DNA from: Halorubrum sp. 48-1-W
Lineage (GTDB): Archaea; Halobacteriota; Halobacteria; Halobacteriales; Haloferacaceae
Direction of reading: 5' to 3'
Length of the DNA: 64,000 bases
Assembly (NCBI RefSeq): GCF_003287355.1
Contig: NZ_QMIM01000001.1
Span: 1-64,000 of the forward strand
Every line of letters begins with the position of its first letter. Within the stretch, counting starts at the first letter, position 1. The position numbers and the translations under genes were made by a program. Below are positions 34,845 to 43,231 of this stretch, piece after piece. The notes beneath the pieces were generated by a model. The model ran no database searches. It was not told the DNA's origin and saw nothing but the letters and a program-made list of their open reading frames with translations.

Positions 34845-35339
34845 TTATCCGCCAACGACCGCCCCGGCGAGTACCGCGATCCCGGCAACCGCCACCCCGA
34901 GCGCGAGCAGGACGTAGTTCGCGATCGGGTTCGCCGCTCGCACGACGTCGAGGGTGTAGTGGTCGTTCCTGACGGGTGCGTACGGCCGGATCCCCATCGG
35001 CGTGATGACGTCGGCGAGGAGGTGTGAGACGACGGTTCCCGCGCCGAGGACGAACCCGAGCACGGCGAACGTGACCGTCGTGACGGGGCCGCCTTCGGTT
35101 CCGACCGCGCCGCCGACGAGGCCGAAGAGGAGCCCGACGGCGACCGCGAACCAGACGGTGTGGGTGATCCCGCGGTGTTCCACGAACGGGACGCGGGCGT
35201 CGACGTCGGGGACCATCGCCGTCGAGGCGACGACGACAGCGCCGGCCGCAGCGGGTTCGAGCCCGGAGAGGACAGCGAGCGTGAACCCGACCGGCGAGTA
35301 CACGGCGAGTGCGACCCCGACGTGACCGTTTCGGTACAT
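34845..35339 (-). CDS. YdjM-type membrane-bound metal-dependent hydrolase
   Basis: 164 residues from ATG 35337-35339. MYRNGHVGVALAVYSPVGF supplies the first histidine, then VPDVDARVPFVEHRGITHTV with the D-x-D and HRGxTHT motif, and SHLLADVITPMGIRPYAP, which together are diagnostic for the LexA-regulated YdjM membrane hydrolase family. Four to five transmembrane helices. Physiological substrate unknown. Confidence 0.9.
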   Translation of the reverse strand: MYRNGHVGVALAVYSPVGFTLAVLSGLEPAAAGAVVVASTAMVPDVDARVPFVEHRGITHTVWFAVAVGLLFGLVGGAVGTEGGPVTTVTFAVLGFVLGAGTVVSHLLADVITPMGIRPYAPVRNDHYTLDVVRAANPIANYVLLALGVAVAGIAVLAGAVVGG

Positions 35340-35364
35340 GACGGCGCGACCCTCCCCCGTCCGT

Positions 35365-36549
35365 TCACCGGTCCCGCAGGACCGTCTCGCCCGGCGCGAC
35401 CGTCGCGCCCGAAGAGAGGACGATCCCGACGTTGATCGTACAGTTGATTCCGGTGCGGACGCCGTCGCCACAGACGATCCCGAACTTCCGACGACCCGTG
35501 CTCACGCGGTCGCCCTTCACCGTGAGGTCGACCGGCTCCCCGTCGTGTCTGAGGTTGGCGACGGTCGTGCCCGCGCCGAGGTTGACGTCCTCGCCGAGCA
35601 CGCTGTCGCCGAGGTACGTGAGGTGCGGCACCGCCGAGTCGGCCATCACGACGCTGTTTTTTACCTCGACGCCGTGGCCGACCCGCACTTCCGGACCCAG
35701 ATACGTCGCGCCGCGGACGTACGCGTTCGGACCGACGTGGGAGTCCGCGGAGACGTACGCCGGGCCCTCGATCACGACGCCGGGCTCGACGGTCGCGCCC
35801 TCCTCGACGACGACCGCACCCCGGAGTTCCGCGTCGTCGCTGACGTCGCCCACGAGCTCGCGATCGAGCTCGGCGAGCTTCCACTCGTTCGCCGCGAGGA
35901 GTTCCCACGGCCGGCCGACGTCGAGCCACCGGTCGAAGGAAATCGATCGCACGTCGGCCGTCTCACAGGCCCGCTGGAGCACGTCGGTGAGCTCCAGCTC
36001 GCCGCGCTCGCTCTCGTCGACGTCGAGCCACGCGAGCGCCTCGGCCGGGAAGACGTACGCGCCCGTGTTCACCAGGTTCGAGGGAGGGTCCGCGGGCTTC
36101 TCGACCACGCCCGCGACCCGCCCGTCCGCGACGCGCAACACGCCGTACGACGAGGGATTCTCCACCCTGTAGGAGCCGACGGCGGCGTCCGCGTCGTACA
36201 GCGTCGTCAGCGACCCACGGTCGTAGAGCGCGTCCCCGTTCAACACGACGAACGGCCCCTCGTCGAGTTCGCTTCGGGCGGCCCGGACGGCGTCCGCGGT
36301 CCCACGCTGCTCGACCTGTTCGACGGTTTCGACGGGTACCGGCCAGTCGTGCTCGTCGAGGGCAGTCCGGACCACGTCCGCCTCGTAGCCCACGACGACG
36401 ACGACGCGGCTCGCGCCCGCGGCGATCGCGTCCTCGAGACACCGGACGACGAGCGGCTTCCCCGCGACCGGTAGCATCGGTTTCGGGGTGTTCGCCGTCA
36501 GCGGGCGCATCCGCGTTCCCTCGCCGGCCGCGAGTACGACGGTCTGCAT
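35365..36549 (-). CDS. bifunctional sugar-1-phosphate nucleotidylyltransferase/acetyltransferase (GlmU-like)
   Basis: 394 residues from ATG 36547-36549. The N-terminus VVLAAGEGTRMRPLTANTPKPM is the nucleotidyltransferase signature, with DALYD as the metal site. From about 235 on, a left-handed beta-helix of hexapeptide repeats (EGATVEPGVVIEGPAYV, GEDVNLGAGTTVANLRHDG) resembles GlmU-type acetyltransferases such as the archaeal bifunctional Sugar-1-P enzymes. Likely makes UDP-N-acetylglucosamine or dTDP-sugar for glycosylation. Convergence/overlap with neighbours gives no operon partner. Confidence 0.9.
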   Translation of the reverse strand: MQTVVLAAGEGTRMRPLTANTPKPMLPVAGKPLVVRCLEDAIAAGASRVVVVVGYEADVVRTALDEHDWPVPVETVEQVEQRGTADAVRAARSELDEGPFVVLNGDALYDRGSLTTLYDADAAVGSYRVENPSSYGVLRVADGRVAGVVEKPADPPSNLVNTGAYVFPAEALAWLDVDESERGELELTDVLQRACETADVRSISFDRWLDVGRPWELLAANEWKLAELDRELVGDVSDDAELRGAVVVEEGATVEPGVVIEGPAYVSADSHVGPNAYVRGATYLGPEVRVGHGVEVKNSVVMADSAVPHLTYLGDSVLGEDVNLGAGTTVANLRHDGEPVDLTVKGDRVSTGRRKFGIVCGDGVRTGINCTINVGIVLSSGATVAPGETVLRDR

Positions 36550-36651
36550 GTGTCCTACGTCGCCCGACTCCGGGAAAGGTATTGCGCCGTCGCCCGGTCC
36601 CGCGAAACGCACCGTGGGGTCGGTCGAAGGGACGTGTCCGAAACGCCGGCG

Positions 36652-36981
36652 TCAGATCCGGTTCTCGCGGCCGGGATCCACGTCGATAGCGTCGACCGGA
36701 CAGACGTCGACACACAGCATACAGTCGATACACTGGTCCTCGTCGGTCGGGTTCGCCTTCCGGTCGGATTCCGGGTGGCCGGGGGTGTCGACCCAGTCGA
36801 AGACGTCGACGGGGCAGTCCTCCAGACACGCCCCGTCGGCCAGACAGATGTCGAAGTCGACGGCGACGTGGGTGCCGCGGATCCCGAGCTTCTCGGGCTG
36901 TTCGACCGGCCCCCACACGTCCACGTCGTGCTCCTCGCCGGTCCGCTCCAGGTTCCGTTCGAAGTTCGGGTCGATGCCCAT
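36652..36981 (-). CDS. ferredoxin with one 3Fe-4S-like and one 4Fe-4S site
   Basis: 109 residues. Cluster I ligands CLADGACLEDCP follow the pattern of archaeal zinc-type ferredoxins in which the second cysteine is replaced by aspartate (CxADGxC), so a 3Fe-4S cluster is likely; cluster II CIDCMLCVDVCP is a normal 4Fe-4S site. The N-terminal 40 residues form the extension typical for this subfamily. It carries electrons in the cytoplasm; the partner enzyme is not encoded here. Confidence 0.9.
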   Translation of the reverse strand: MGIDPNFERNLERTGEEHDVDVWGPVEQPEKLGIRGTHVAVDFDICLADGACLEDCPVDVFDWVDTPGHPESDRKANPTDEDQCIDCMLCVDVCPVDAIDVDPGRENRI

Positions 36982-37050
36982 CTCGTAGGAACTTTCGCCC
37001 GTCGGTAGTTAAACTCCGCGACGACGTCCGGGCGACGAGTCGCCGGCCGT

Positions 37051-38823
37051 TCAGGGGTGCGCGTAGTACGCGACCAGGTCCTCCTCGCCGGTCGGCCCGT
37101 CGGGGTCGTCGGTTCCCTCTGGGTCGAAGGCGTCCAGCCGAGCGAAGCCGACCCGCTCGAACTGGACGACCGTGTCGGTCCCGGCGTCGGCGATCGACGG
37201 TTCGGCGTACCCGCGCACGTCTCCCTCGACCGTTCGTAAGAGCGTCTCGAGCGACTCGACCGCGGGGACCCAGTGGACCACGTCGACGTCGCCGTCCCGG
37301 ACCACCTCGATGTCGGCGTCGACGTAGACGAGCGCGTCGTCCGCGTGGCGCACGCACCCGTACCCCTTCAGCCAGACGCGCTCCCCGGCGGGCGGGAGGT
37401 CCGACGACTCGAGGCGGACCCGTCCAGCGGGGATCGTCCGGTCGCCGCGGTCGGGGTGGTCGGGGTGTCGTGCGGGGCGACCGACTGCCGGGGCGGGCGC
37501 GTCGCCGTCGACGACCGGGAGTTCGACCGCGGGGTCGTCCTCGCGGTCGCGCACGAGGAAGAACCGGTCGGCCCCGTCGTCGACGAGGTCGCGGTTGTTC
37601 GCGTACACCGACGACATCGCGAGGTCCACGTCGGAGGTCGACATCCCGAGGTCGGTCATCGACTCGACGAGCGCTTCGCCCCGGATGCCGCGTCTGCGGA
37701 CCGACCGGATCGTCGGCGCGCGCGGGTCGTCCCACCCCGTCAGCTCGCCCGTCTCGATCAGCTCCTTGATCGTCGACGTCGAGAGGCTCACGTCGTACTC
37801 GTCGACCTGGACGTGGCCCCAGTGGAGCACCTCGGGGTACTCCCAGCCGAAGTAGTCGTAGACGAACCGCTGGCGCTTCGCGGAGTCCTGGAGGTCGATG
37901 CCGCGGATGATGTGGGTGACCCCCGTGAGGTGGTCGTCGACGCCCGACTGGAAGTCGAGCATGGGCCAACAGCGGTAGTCGGCGGCCGTCTCGCGGGGGT
38001 GCGGCGTGTCGATCAGGCGGAAGGCGACCCAGTCGCGCAGCGCCGGGTTCTTGTGGCCGATGTCGGTCCGCACCCGGAGGACCATCTCGCCGGCGTCGTA
38101 CTCGCCGTCGACCATCGCCTCGAACTCCTCGCGGACGGTTTCCTCGTCCTTCTCGCGGTGCGGACACGGCTCGCCGTCGTTCTTCAGCTCCGAGAACGCC
38201 TCACCCGAACACGAGCAGGTGTACGCGCCGCCGCGACCGATCAGCTCGCGGGCGTGCTCGTAGTAGGTCTCGAGCCGGTCCGAGGCCCGCAGGACGCGGT
38301 CGGCCTCGAAACCGAGGTACTCGATGTCGGAGAGGATGGCATCGTACGCCTCGAGGTCGGGGCGTTTCGTCTCGGGGTCGGTGTCGTCGAACCGGCAGAT
38401 GAACTCGCCGTCGTAGCGCTCCTTGTACGTCCCGATCACCGCGGGCATGCGAGCGTGGCCGATGTGCCAGGGGCCGTTGGGGTTCGGCGCGGCGCGCATC
38501 ACGACCGCGCCCGTCTCCGCGTTCGGGAGGTCCGGGAGGACGTGCTCGTCCCCCTCGTCGTCCGCGTCCAGCTCCGCGAGCCGTTCCGGCGCGAGCTCCT
38601 CGAGACGGTCGCGTCGCTCGGTCTCGTCCATCCGGCCGACCTCGGCCACGATCGGGGCGAGCACGCCGGGGATCTCGTCGCCGTGCGGACGGAAATCGGG
38701 GTTCTCGCCCATCAGCGGACCCATGATAGCGCCCACATCGGGGTCGCTGTCGTGTTTGAGCGCGTTGAAGAGCGCGGCCGTCTCGCCGGCCGCCTCGACC
38801 CGCTCGCGGAGTTCGTCGTCCAT
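37051..38823 (-). CDS. gltX: glutamate--tRNA ligase, archaeal type
   Basis: 590 residues from ATG 38821-38823. Class I synthetase with HIGH variant NPNGPWHIGHARMP (near 112) and KMSKS variant VSLSTSTIKELIE (near 340). Cysteines in YTCSCSGEAF and CPHREKD form a zinc-like site. C-terminal beta-barrel anticodon domain (VWLKGYGCVRHADDALVYVD). It is the non-discriminating archaeal GluRS that also charges tRNA-Gln for the amidotransferase route. About 395 bases without a gene separate it from the divergent membrane-protein gene. Confidence 0.96.
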   Translation of the reverse strand: MDDELRERVEAAGETAALFNALKHDSDPDVGAIMGPLMGENPDFRPHGDEIPGVLAPIVAEVGRMDETERRDRLEELAPERLAELDADDEGDEHVLPDLPNAETGAVVMRAAPNPNGPWHIGHARMPAVIGTYKERYDGEFICRFDDTDPETKRPDLEAYDAILSDIEYLGFEADRVLRASDRLETYYEHARELIGRGGAYTCSCSGEAFSELKNDGEPCPHREKDEETVREEFEAMVDGEYDAGEMVLRVRTDIGHKNPALRDWVAFRLIDTPHPRETAADYRCWPMLDFQSGVDDHLTGVTHIIRGIDLQDSAKRQRFVYDYFGWEYPEVLHWGHVQVDEYDVSLSTSTIKELIETGELTGWDDPRAPTIRSVRRRGIRGEALVESMTDLGMSTSDVDLAMSSVYANNRDLVDDGADRFFLVRDREDDPAVELPVVDGDAPAPAVGRPARHPDHPDRGDRTIPAGRVRLESSDLPPAGERVWLKGYGCVRHADDALVYVDADIEVVRDGDVDVVHWVPAVESLETLLRTVEGDVRGYAEPSIADAGTDTVVQFERVGFARLDAFDPEGTDDPDGPTGEEDLVAYYAHP

Positions 38824-39000
38824 ACCGCCGGGTTGTCGGGGTCGATTCAAAAACACCGCGGAACCGCGGCGTCACGGCGGGAGACACGGGTCGCGGTGAT
38901 GGGGCGTCGACGCGACGTCGAGCCCCGTCGGCAACCCTCCGCTCCCGTCCCGCCGTCGGGGTCGCGGGTAGGGGCACCCGACCATCGGGGACACGCGGCC

Positions 39001-39068
39001 ATAAACCGTCGAGACCGTTCACGCCGGTAACGACGGCATACCGCGTGAACGGTCGCGAGGTTTATACC
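39001..39068. promoter_or_regulatory. symmetric divergent promoter inside a long inverted repeat
   Basis: GACCGTTCACGC (39013-39024) pairs perfectly with GCGTGAACGGTC (39043-39054). Symmetry extends outward, with small mismatches, to ATAAACC (39001-39007) and TTTATACC (39061-39068): a TATA-like box facing each direction. Left would serve gltX and right the 76-residue gene, but each lies about 150 bases from its start codon. One regulator dimer between both promoters is plausible. Confidence 0.55.
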
Positions 39069-39218
39069 GGGACGGCGTCCTACGGCGTGGATGAGGCCGC
39101 GCTCGACACGAGCCGATCGGCGGGACTCGGTCCATTGGGTTGATAGCCGCCCGGGCCGTGGACCGGACATGGAGACGCGACCGTCCGGATCGGGGTCCCC
39201 GCGACCCGGAGGTGCGGG

Positions 39219-39449
39219 ATGGTAGAGCCGATGACGCGAGAGGAGCGCGACGCAGGCAACCGGAAGGTGAAAATCGGGTTCGTGCTTCTCGTCACCGTCT
39301 CCCCGCCACTCATCACCCTCCTCGGCGACCCGACGCCCGTCCAGTTGGCCATCGCGACCGCCGGCGGGTTCTTCCTCGGACTGCTCCTCGTCTGGTACCT
39401 GGGCAGGCTCGCCTCGGAGTTCACTGCCGGCTCCCGTCGGCTCCGGTAG
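39219..39449 (+). CDS. small two-helix membrane protein
   Basis: 76 residues, MVEPMTREERDAGNRKVKIGF, then two transmembrane helices (about 18-36, 44-64) and a short basic tail. ATG 39219 is preceded by GGAGGTG at 39208-39214, a strong ribosome-binding site, which favours this start over ATG 39231. Function unknown. Transcribed rightward toward the convergent surE gene. Confidence 0.65.
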   Translation: MVEPMTREERDAGNRKVKIGFVLLVTVSPPLITLLGDPTPVQLAIATAGGFFLGLLLVWYLGRLASEFTAGSRRLR

Positions 39450-39464
39450 ACGGGACTCGGAGGA

Positions 39465-40358
39465 CTACTCGCCGACGGGGTCGAACGTCTCGCTGGAGAG
39501 GTCCAACGTCCTGCCGGCGACGTCGAACGTCTCGCCGAGCCGGTCGCCGGCGACCGACCGCGACGAGGACAACGGCGAGACGCTCACCTCGCCCTCGACC
39601 GTCGCGCGTCGGTCCGATCCCGGGTCGTCGGCGACGTCACCCCGGAGGAACTCCCGCCAGAAGCGGTCGCGGAGCTCCATCCCCATCTCGCCGCGACGCG
39701 CTCCGAGCCCCGAGGCGTCGTCGCCGTCCTCGCCTGCTGTGTCGGTCCCGGGGTGGAACTCGATCACGTCGAAGCCGCGGGCGGGTTCCGTCACCCGGTA
39801 CGTCGGGTCGACAGCGGCCTCGTCGTCGGTTGCGGGGACGTTGACGTTGAGCACGTCCGCGCCGAAGGGGAGTCGCCCCTCCGCGTCGACGCGATCGACG
39901 AGGTCGGCCGCCACTCGCCCCGCGAGCGCGAAGTCGTCGTGACTCACCGTCGGCGGGAGCGGGAGGTTCCCGCGGTCGTACAGCGACACCGCGATCGCGG
40001 GCGTGCCGAGGAACGCCGCTTCCATCGCCGCGCCGACGGTCCCCGACTGGCCGAGGACGTGCGCGCCGATGTTCGGCCCGTGGTTACAGCCGGAGACGAC
40101 GACGTCGGGGTCCAACCCGAGCGCGACCGTCGCGACGGCGACGCAGTCCGCGGGGGTCCCCTCGACCGCGTAGCCGAGGTCGCGCTCGGTGTACTCGACG
40201 GTGGTCTCCCACCACGACCGGTTGCCGCCCACGCCCGACTGGTCCGTCGCCGGCGCGACGACGGTCACGTCGTACTCGGCGGAGAGCGCCCCCGAGAGCG
40301 CTCGGAGCCCGGCCGCGTCGATCCCGTCGTCGTTGGTGAGGAGGACCTCCCGTGTCAT
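39465..40358 (-). CDS. surE: 5'-nucleotidase SurE
   Basis: 297 residues from ATG 40356-40358. MTREVLLTNDDGIDAAGLRA carries the DD metal ligands; ATDQSGVGGNRSW, SGCNHGPNIG and GTVGAAMEAAFLG are the other SurE motifs. It removes phosphate from nucleoside monophosphates (and polyphosphate in some species). The last 60 residues are low-complexity and acidic, making it longer than most SurE proteins (about 250). An in-frame upstream extension is not supported. Confidence 0.93.
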   Translation of the reverse strand: MTREVLLTNDDGIDAAGLRALSGALSAEYDVTVVAPATDQSGVGGNRSWWETTVEYTERDLGYAVEGTPADCVAVATVALGLDPDVVVSGCNHGPNIGAHVLGQSGTVGAAMEAAFLGTPAIAVSLYDRGNLPLPPTVSHDDFALAGRVAADLVDRVDAEGRLPFGADVLNVNVPATDDEAAVDPTYRVTEPARGFDVIEFHPGTDTAGEDGDDASGLGARRGEMGMELRDRFWREFLRGDVADDPGSDRRATVEGEVSVSPLSSSRSVAGDRLGETFDVAGRTLDLSSETFDPVGE

Positions 40359-40466
40359 GGGGAACCCTCGGAACGCACGGACCAAAACGTCGCCGGAAGC
40401 GGCCGGCGAGGAACGGGACGGGACCCTACGGTAGTGGAGTGTCGGTGGAGGATCGGTACTCCGGAC

Positions 40467-40526
40467 GGTCAGTCGGGAGCGGGAACGGTCAGTCGGGAGC
40501 GGGAACGGTCAGTCGGGAGCAGGAAC
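40467..40526. repeat. 20-base tandem repeat, three copies
   Basis: GGTCAGTCGGGAGCGGGAAC at 40467 and 40487, third copy at 40507-40526 with one change (AGGAAC). It lies in the 241-base gap between the surE start and the carA stop, nearer to the carA 3' end. Confidence 0.9.
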
Positions 40527-40599
40527 GGTCGGTGGGCGATCCGGGTGTGGAAAACGGGGTCGGAACGGGGTCGGCGTCGGAGGCGACGCCGGCGCGTCC

Positions 40600-41661
40600 T
40601 CAGTCGGCCGCGACCGGCTGACGCGACTCCGCCAACTCGAGGACCTCGTCGAAGAAGCCGAGCGAGTCGTGTGGGCCGGGGTTCGCCTCGGGGTGGTACT
40701 GGCGGGTGATGACGTCGAGTTCCGCGCTGTCGAGCCCCTCGACGGTGTCGTCGTTGACGTTCACCTGCGTCACCTCGAGCGGGCCGGTGTCGTCGACGGT
40801 GTAGCCGTGGTTCTGTGTGGTCATCACCACCCGATCGGTCCGGAGGTCCTTGACCGGCTGGTTGACGCCGCGGTGGCCGAACGACATCTTCGCGGTCGAG
40901 CCGCCGAGCGCGCTGGTGATCACCTGCTGCCCGAGACAGATCCCGGCCATCGGCAGGTCGCCGGCGAAGGCGTCGACGACGTCGTGGGCAGCGACGAAGT
41001 TCTCCGGGTCCCCCGGGCCGTTCGAGACGAACAGCACGTCGGGTTCGACCGCCGTCACGTCCTCGGGGGTCGCGTCGTACGGGAGGACGTGGACGTCCGC
41101 GCCGCGCTCGGTGAGCGAGGAGATGATCGATCCCTTCGCGCCGCAGTCGAGCAGTGCGACGGTCGCCTCGCCGTCACCCTCGTGGACGGTCGGTTCCGAA
41201 ACCGAGACGCCCGCGCCGATGTCGACGTGTGCGCTCATCGGCTCGCAGGCCTCCATCTCTTCGATCGCGTCCTCGGGAGTCGCGTCCTCGCCGGCGGCGA
41301 TGCCGCAGGCCATAGCGCCCTCCTCGCGGACGGTGGTGACGATCTCGCGGGTGTCGAGGTGGTCTATCGCCGGGACGCCCTCGTTTTTGAGCCACTCGGC
41401 GACGTCGTCGGTCATCTCGCGGGCGATAGCCGCGCGGGGTTGGACGGAGTCGGACTCGAACCGTTCCGCTCGGACGCCGTAGTTCCCGATCAGGGGGTAC
41501 GAGAAGGTCAACACTTGCTCGGCGTAGGAGGGGTCGGTCAGCGATTCCTCGTAGCCGGTGTACGCGGTCGTGAACACGAGTTCACCACGTGTCCGCCCCG
41601 GCGCACGGGTGCGCGCTTCGAGCACGCGTCCGTCGGCCAGCGCGATGTAGGCGTCCGACAT
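40600..41661 (-). CDS. carA: carbamoyl-phosphate synthase small subunit
   Basis: 353 residues. The N-terminal CPSase domain (YIALADGRVLEARTRAPGRT) is followed by a class I glutamine amidotransferase domain with the nucleophile in MAGICLGQQVI, the GxGxG-like SNGPGDPE oxyanion loop, and catalytic HPEA near the end. It provides ammonia for carbamoyl phosphate used in arginine and pyrimidine synthesis. carB is not adjacent in this window. Its promoter shares a region with the divergent lrp gene and has palindromic operator sites. Confidence 0.95.
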   Translation of the reverse strand: MSDAYIALADGRVLEARTRAPGRTRGELVFTTAYTGYEESLTDPSYAEQVLTFSYPLIGNYGVRAERFESDSVQPRAAIAREMTDDVAEWLKNEGVPAIDHLDTREIVTTVREEGAMACGIAAGEDATPEDAIEEMEACEPMSAHVDIGAGVSVSEPTVHEGDGEATVALLDCGAKGSIISSLTERGADVHVLPYDATPEDVTAVEPDVLFVSNGPGDPENFVAAHDVVDAFAGDLPMAGICLGQQVITSALGGSTAKMSFGHRGVNQPVKDLRTDRVVMTTQNHGYTVDDTGPLEVTQVNVNDDTVEGLDSAELDVITRQYHPEANPGPHDSLGFFDEVLELAESRQPVAAD

Positions 41662-41685
41662 TACGAGATACGTACGGAGGAGCCG

Positions 41686-41693
41686 TATTAAAT
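41686..41693 (-). promoter_or_regulatory. TATA box of carA
   Basis: TATTAAAT on the plus strand (ATTTAATA on the minus strand) is centred 28-29 bases upstream of the carA start at 41661, predicting a leaderless transcript. The palindrome at 41713-41727 begins 19 bases further upstream, where an activator or repressor would contact. Confidence 0.7.
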
Positions 41694-41712
41694 GCGTCGT
41701 TCGAAGGCGAGT

Positions 41713-41727
41713 TACGAAATTCGTAAC
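41713..41727. promoter_or_regulatory. palindromic operator TTACGAAATTCGTAA
   Basis: Perfect 15-base palindrome, 52-66 bases upstream of carA and 20 bases from its TATA box. The same motif with one change occurs at 41881 and a weaker form at 41830. The symmetry and placement between carA and lrp indicate Lrp/AsnC operators. Confidence 0.8.
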
Positions 41728-41829
41728 GCTTTCGTAGTCAGGGCGGCGGCCGCTCGGGCGAGTCCTTCGTTGCCCACGGAACTCCCGACGGCCCGTCCGT
41801 TCACGTCGGGGCGGTCGCGCCGAAACTGG

Positions 41830-41844
41830 CTACGAACATCGCAC
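41830..41844. promoter_or_regulatory. weaker third copy of the Lrp-type operator
   Basis: CTACGAACATCGCAC shares TACGAACATCG with the reverse complement of TTACGATGTTCGTAA. Centre-to-centre distances to the two strong sites are about 117 and 51 bases, near whole helical turns, as expected for Lrp octamer wrapping. Confidence 0.5.
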
Positions 41845-41880
41845 TCGTATCGACGTTTGTCTGTGGAGTTCGAAGGGCTG

Positions 41881-41895
41881 TTACGATGTTCGTAA
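41881..41895. promoter_or_regulatory. operator TTACGATGTTCGTAA upstream of lrp
   Basis: One mismatch from perfect symmetry. It ends 31 bases before the lrp ATG, overlapping the position of a TATA/BRE element for a leaderless transcript, so occupancy should repress lrp itself. Confidence 0.75.
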
Positions 41896-41926
41896 GCCGT
41901 AAGTCGTCGCCGTCCCTTCGCGCCGT

Positions 41927-42340
41927 ATGGACGACCTCGACCGCCGGATCCTCTCGATCCTGCGACGGGACGCGCGAACCCCCTACACCGAGATCGCGGA
42001 CCGCGTCGGCACCTCCGAGGGGACGGTACGCAACCGCGTCGACCGAATGACCGAGGAGGGGGTCATCGAGCGCTTCACGGTGACCACCCGGACCGGCAAC
42101 GTGAAGGCGATGATCGAGATCTCAGTCGAGATGAACGTCGACACCGCGGCGGTCGGCGAGCGCATGGTGGAGTGGGAGGAGGTCGACTTCGTCTGGCAGG
42201 TCTCCGGCGAGGACGACATCGTCCTCGTCGTCGACGCGGTCGACACCCGCGCCGTCAACGAGCTCATCACGCAGGCGCGCGAGTTGGACGACGTCAAATC
42301 CACGAAGACCCGACTGATCCTGGACGAGCGGCTCGGGTGA
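41927..42340 (+). CDS. lrp: Lrp/AsnC-family transcriptional regulator
   Basis: 137 residues. N-terminal helix-turn-helix (LDRRILSILRRDARTPYTEI, VGTSEGTVRNRVDRM) and a C-terminal RAM ligand-binding domain (VDFVWQVSGEDDIVLVVDAV, VNELITQARELDDVKSTKTR). The protein forms dimers to octamers and senses an amino acid. Divergent from carA with three shared operator-like palindromes, so it probably controls carA and itself; glutamine or arginine would be plausible effectors (inference). Confidence 0.92.
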   Translation: MDDLDRRILSILRRDARTPYTEIADRVGTSEGTVRNRVDRMTEEGVIERFTVTTRTGNVKAMIEISVEMNVDTAAVGERMVEWEEVDFVWQVSGEDDIVLVVDAVDTRAVNELITQARELDDVKSTKTRLILDERLG

Positions 42341-42378
42341 TCGTGACGGAGCGGTCGGGGTGATCGTGACGGAGCGGT
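42335..42378. repeat. two-copy tandem repeat at the lrp 3' end
   Basis: CGGGTGATCGTGACGGAGCG is followed directly by a second copy with a single added G (GGGGTGATCGTGACGGAGCG). The first copy contains the lrp stop codon, so the gene end has been duplicated in tandem, as also seen at moeA. Confidence 0.75.
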
Positions 42379-42393
42379 TCGGACGGCCACGGC

Positions 42394-43092
42394 TCACTTC
42401 TCGGCGTCGAGATCGGGCGAGCGCTTCTCCGCGAGTTCGCGCTCCAGACTCCCGCGTTCCCAGTTTCGCACGGCGTTCCCCTCGATCTCGGCGTGGAGTT
42501 TCTCCTCGATGAGGTTGACCGCCACGCTGTTCGCCCCCTCCGGGATGATCAGGTCCGCGTGGCCTTTCGTCGGCTCGATGAACCGCTCGTGCATCGGTTT
42601 CACCGTCGAGAGGTACTGGTCTATCACCCCCTCCAGGTCGCGGCCGCGCTCGAGCACGTCGCGGCGGATCCGCCGGAGGATCCGCACGTCCGCGTCCGTC
42701 TCGACGTACAGCCGGAGGTCCATCATCCGGTTTATCTCCTCGTCGTGGAGCGCGAGGATCCCCTCGAGCACGATGACGTCGGTCGGCTCGACGGTCACGC
42801 GTTCCTCCTTCCGGTTGTGTACCTCGAAGTCGTACTGCGGCATCTCGACGGGCCGGCCCTCCAACAGCGTCTCGAGGTGCTCGCGGAGGAGCTCCCACTC
42901 GAAGGCGGAGGGATGGTCGTAGTTGACCGCCCTGCGTTCCTCGACGGAGAGCTCCGAACGGTCCTCGTAGTAGTTGTCGAGGGGGATCCGCGTGACGGCG
43001 TCGCCGAGGTTCTGCGTGACGAGCCGGGAGACCGTCGTCTTGCCCGCGCCGGTCCCCCCCGCGATGCCGATCACGAACGAGGGTATGGCCAT
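42394..43092 (-). CDS. udk: uridine kinase
   Basis: 232 residues from ATG 43090-43092. P-loop FVIGIAGGTGAGKTTVSRLV at the N-terminus, RIPLDNYYEDRSELS (uridine-contact), NYDHPSAFEWELLREHL and the RRIRRDVLERGRDLEGVIDQY lid region all match Udk. It phosphorylates uridine and cytidine for salvage. The tail of about 30 residues is charged. The long upstream in-frame extension is artefactual. Confidence 0.94.
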   Translation of the reverse strand: MAIPSFVIGIAGGTGAGKTTVSRLVTQNLGDAVTRIPLDNYYEDRSELSVEERRAVNYDHPSAFEWELLREHLETLLEGRPVEMPQYDFEVHNRKEERVTVEPTDVIVLEGILALHDEEINRMMDLRLYVETDADVRILRRIRRDVLERGRDLEGVIDQYLSTVKPMHERFIEPTKGHADLIIPEGANSVAVNLIEEKLHAEIEGNAVRNWERGSLERELAEKRSPDLDAEK

Positions 43093-43231
43093 GTCCACGT
43101 TCCGACGCCGGGGCGTTTCAAGGCTCCCTTTCGCCCCGCGTCCCGCCCTTTTGCCGAACCACATCGTACGACCGGGGGCGTGATAACGGTACCGGGGGCA
43201 GTTTTTAGCCGTTCGCCGCCGATCCGCGAGT

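Noticed and set aside
38872-39225. Small genes in the gltX upstream gap (36- and 44-codon frames)
   Set aside because: Positions fit leaderless starts after the two TATA boxes, but the peptides are Arg/Pro-rich and lack any further support.
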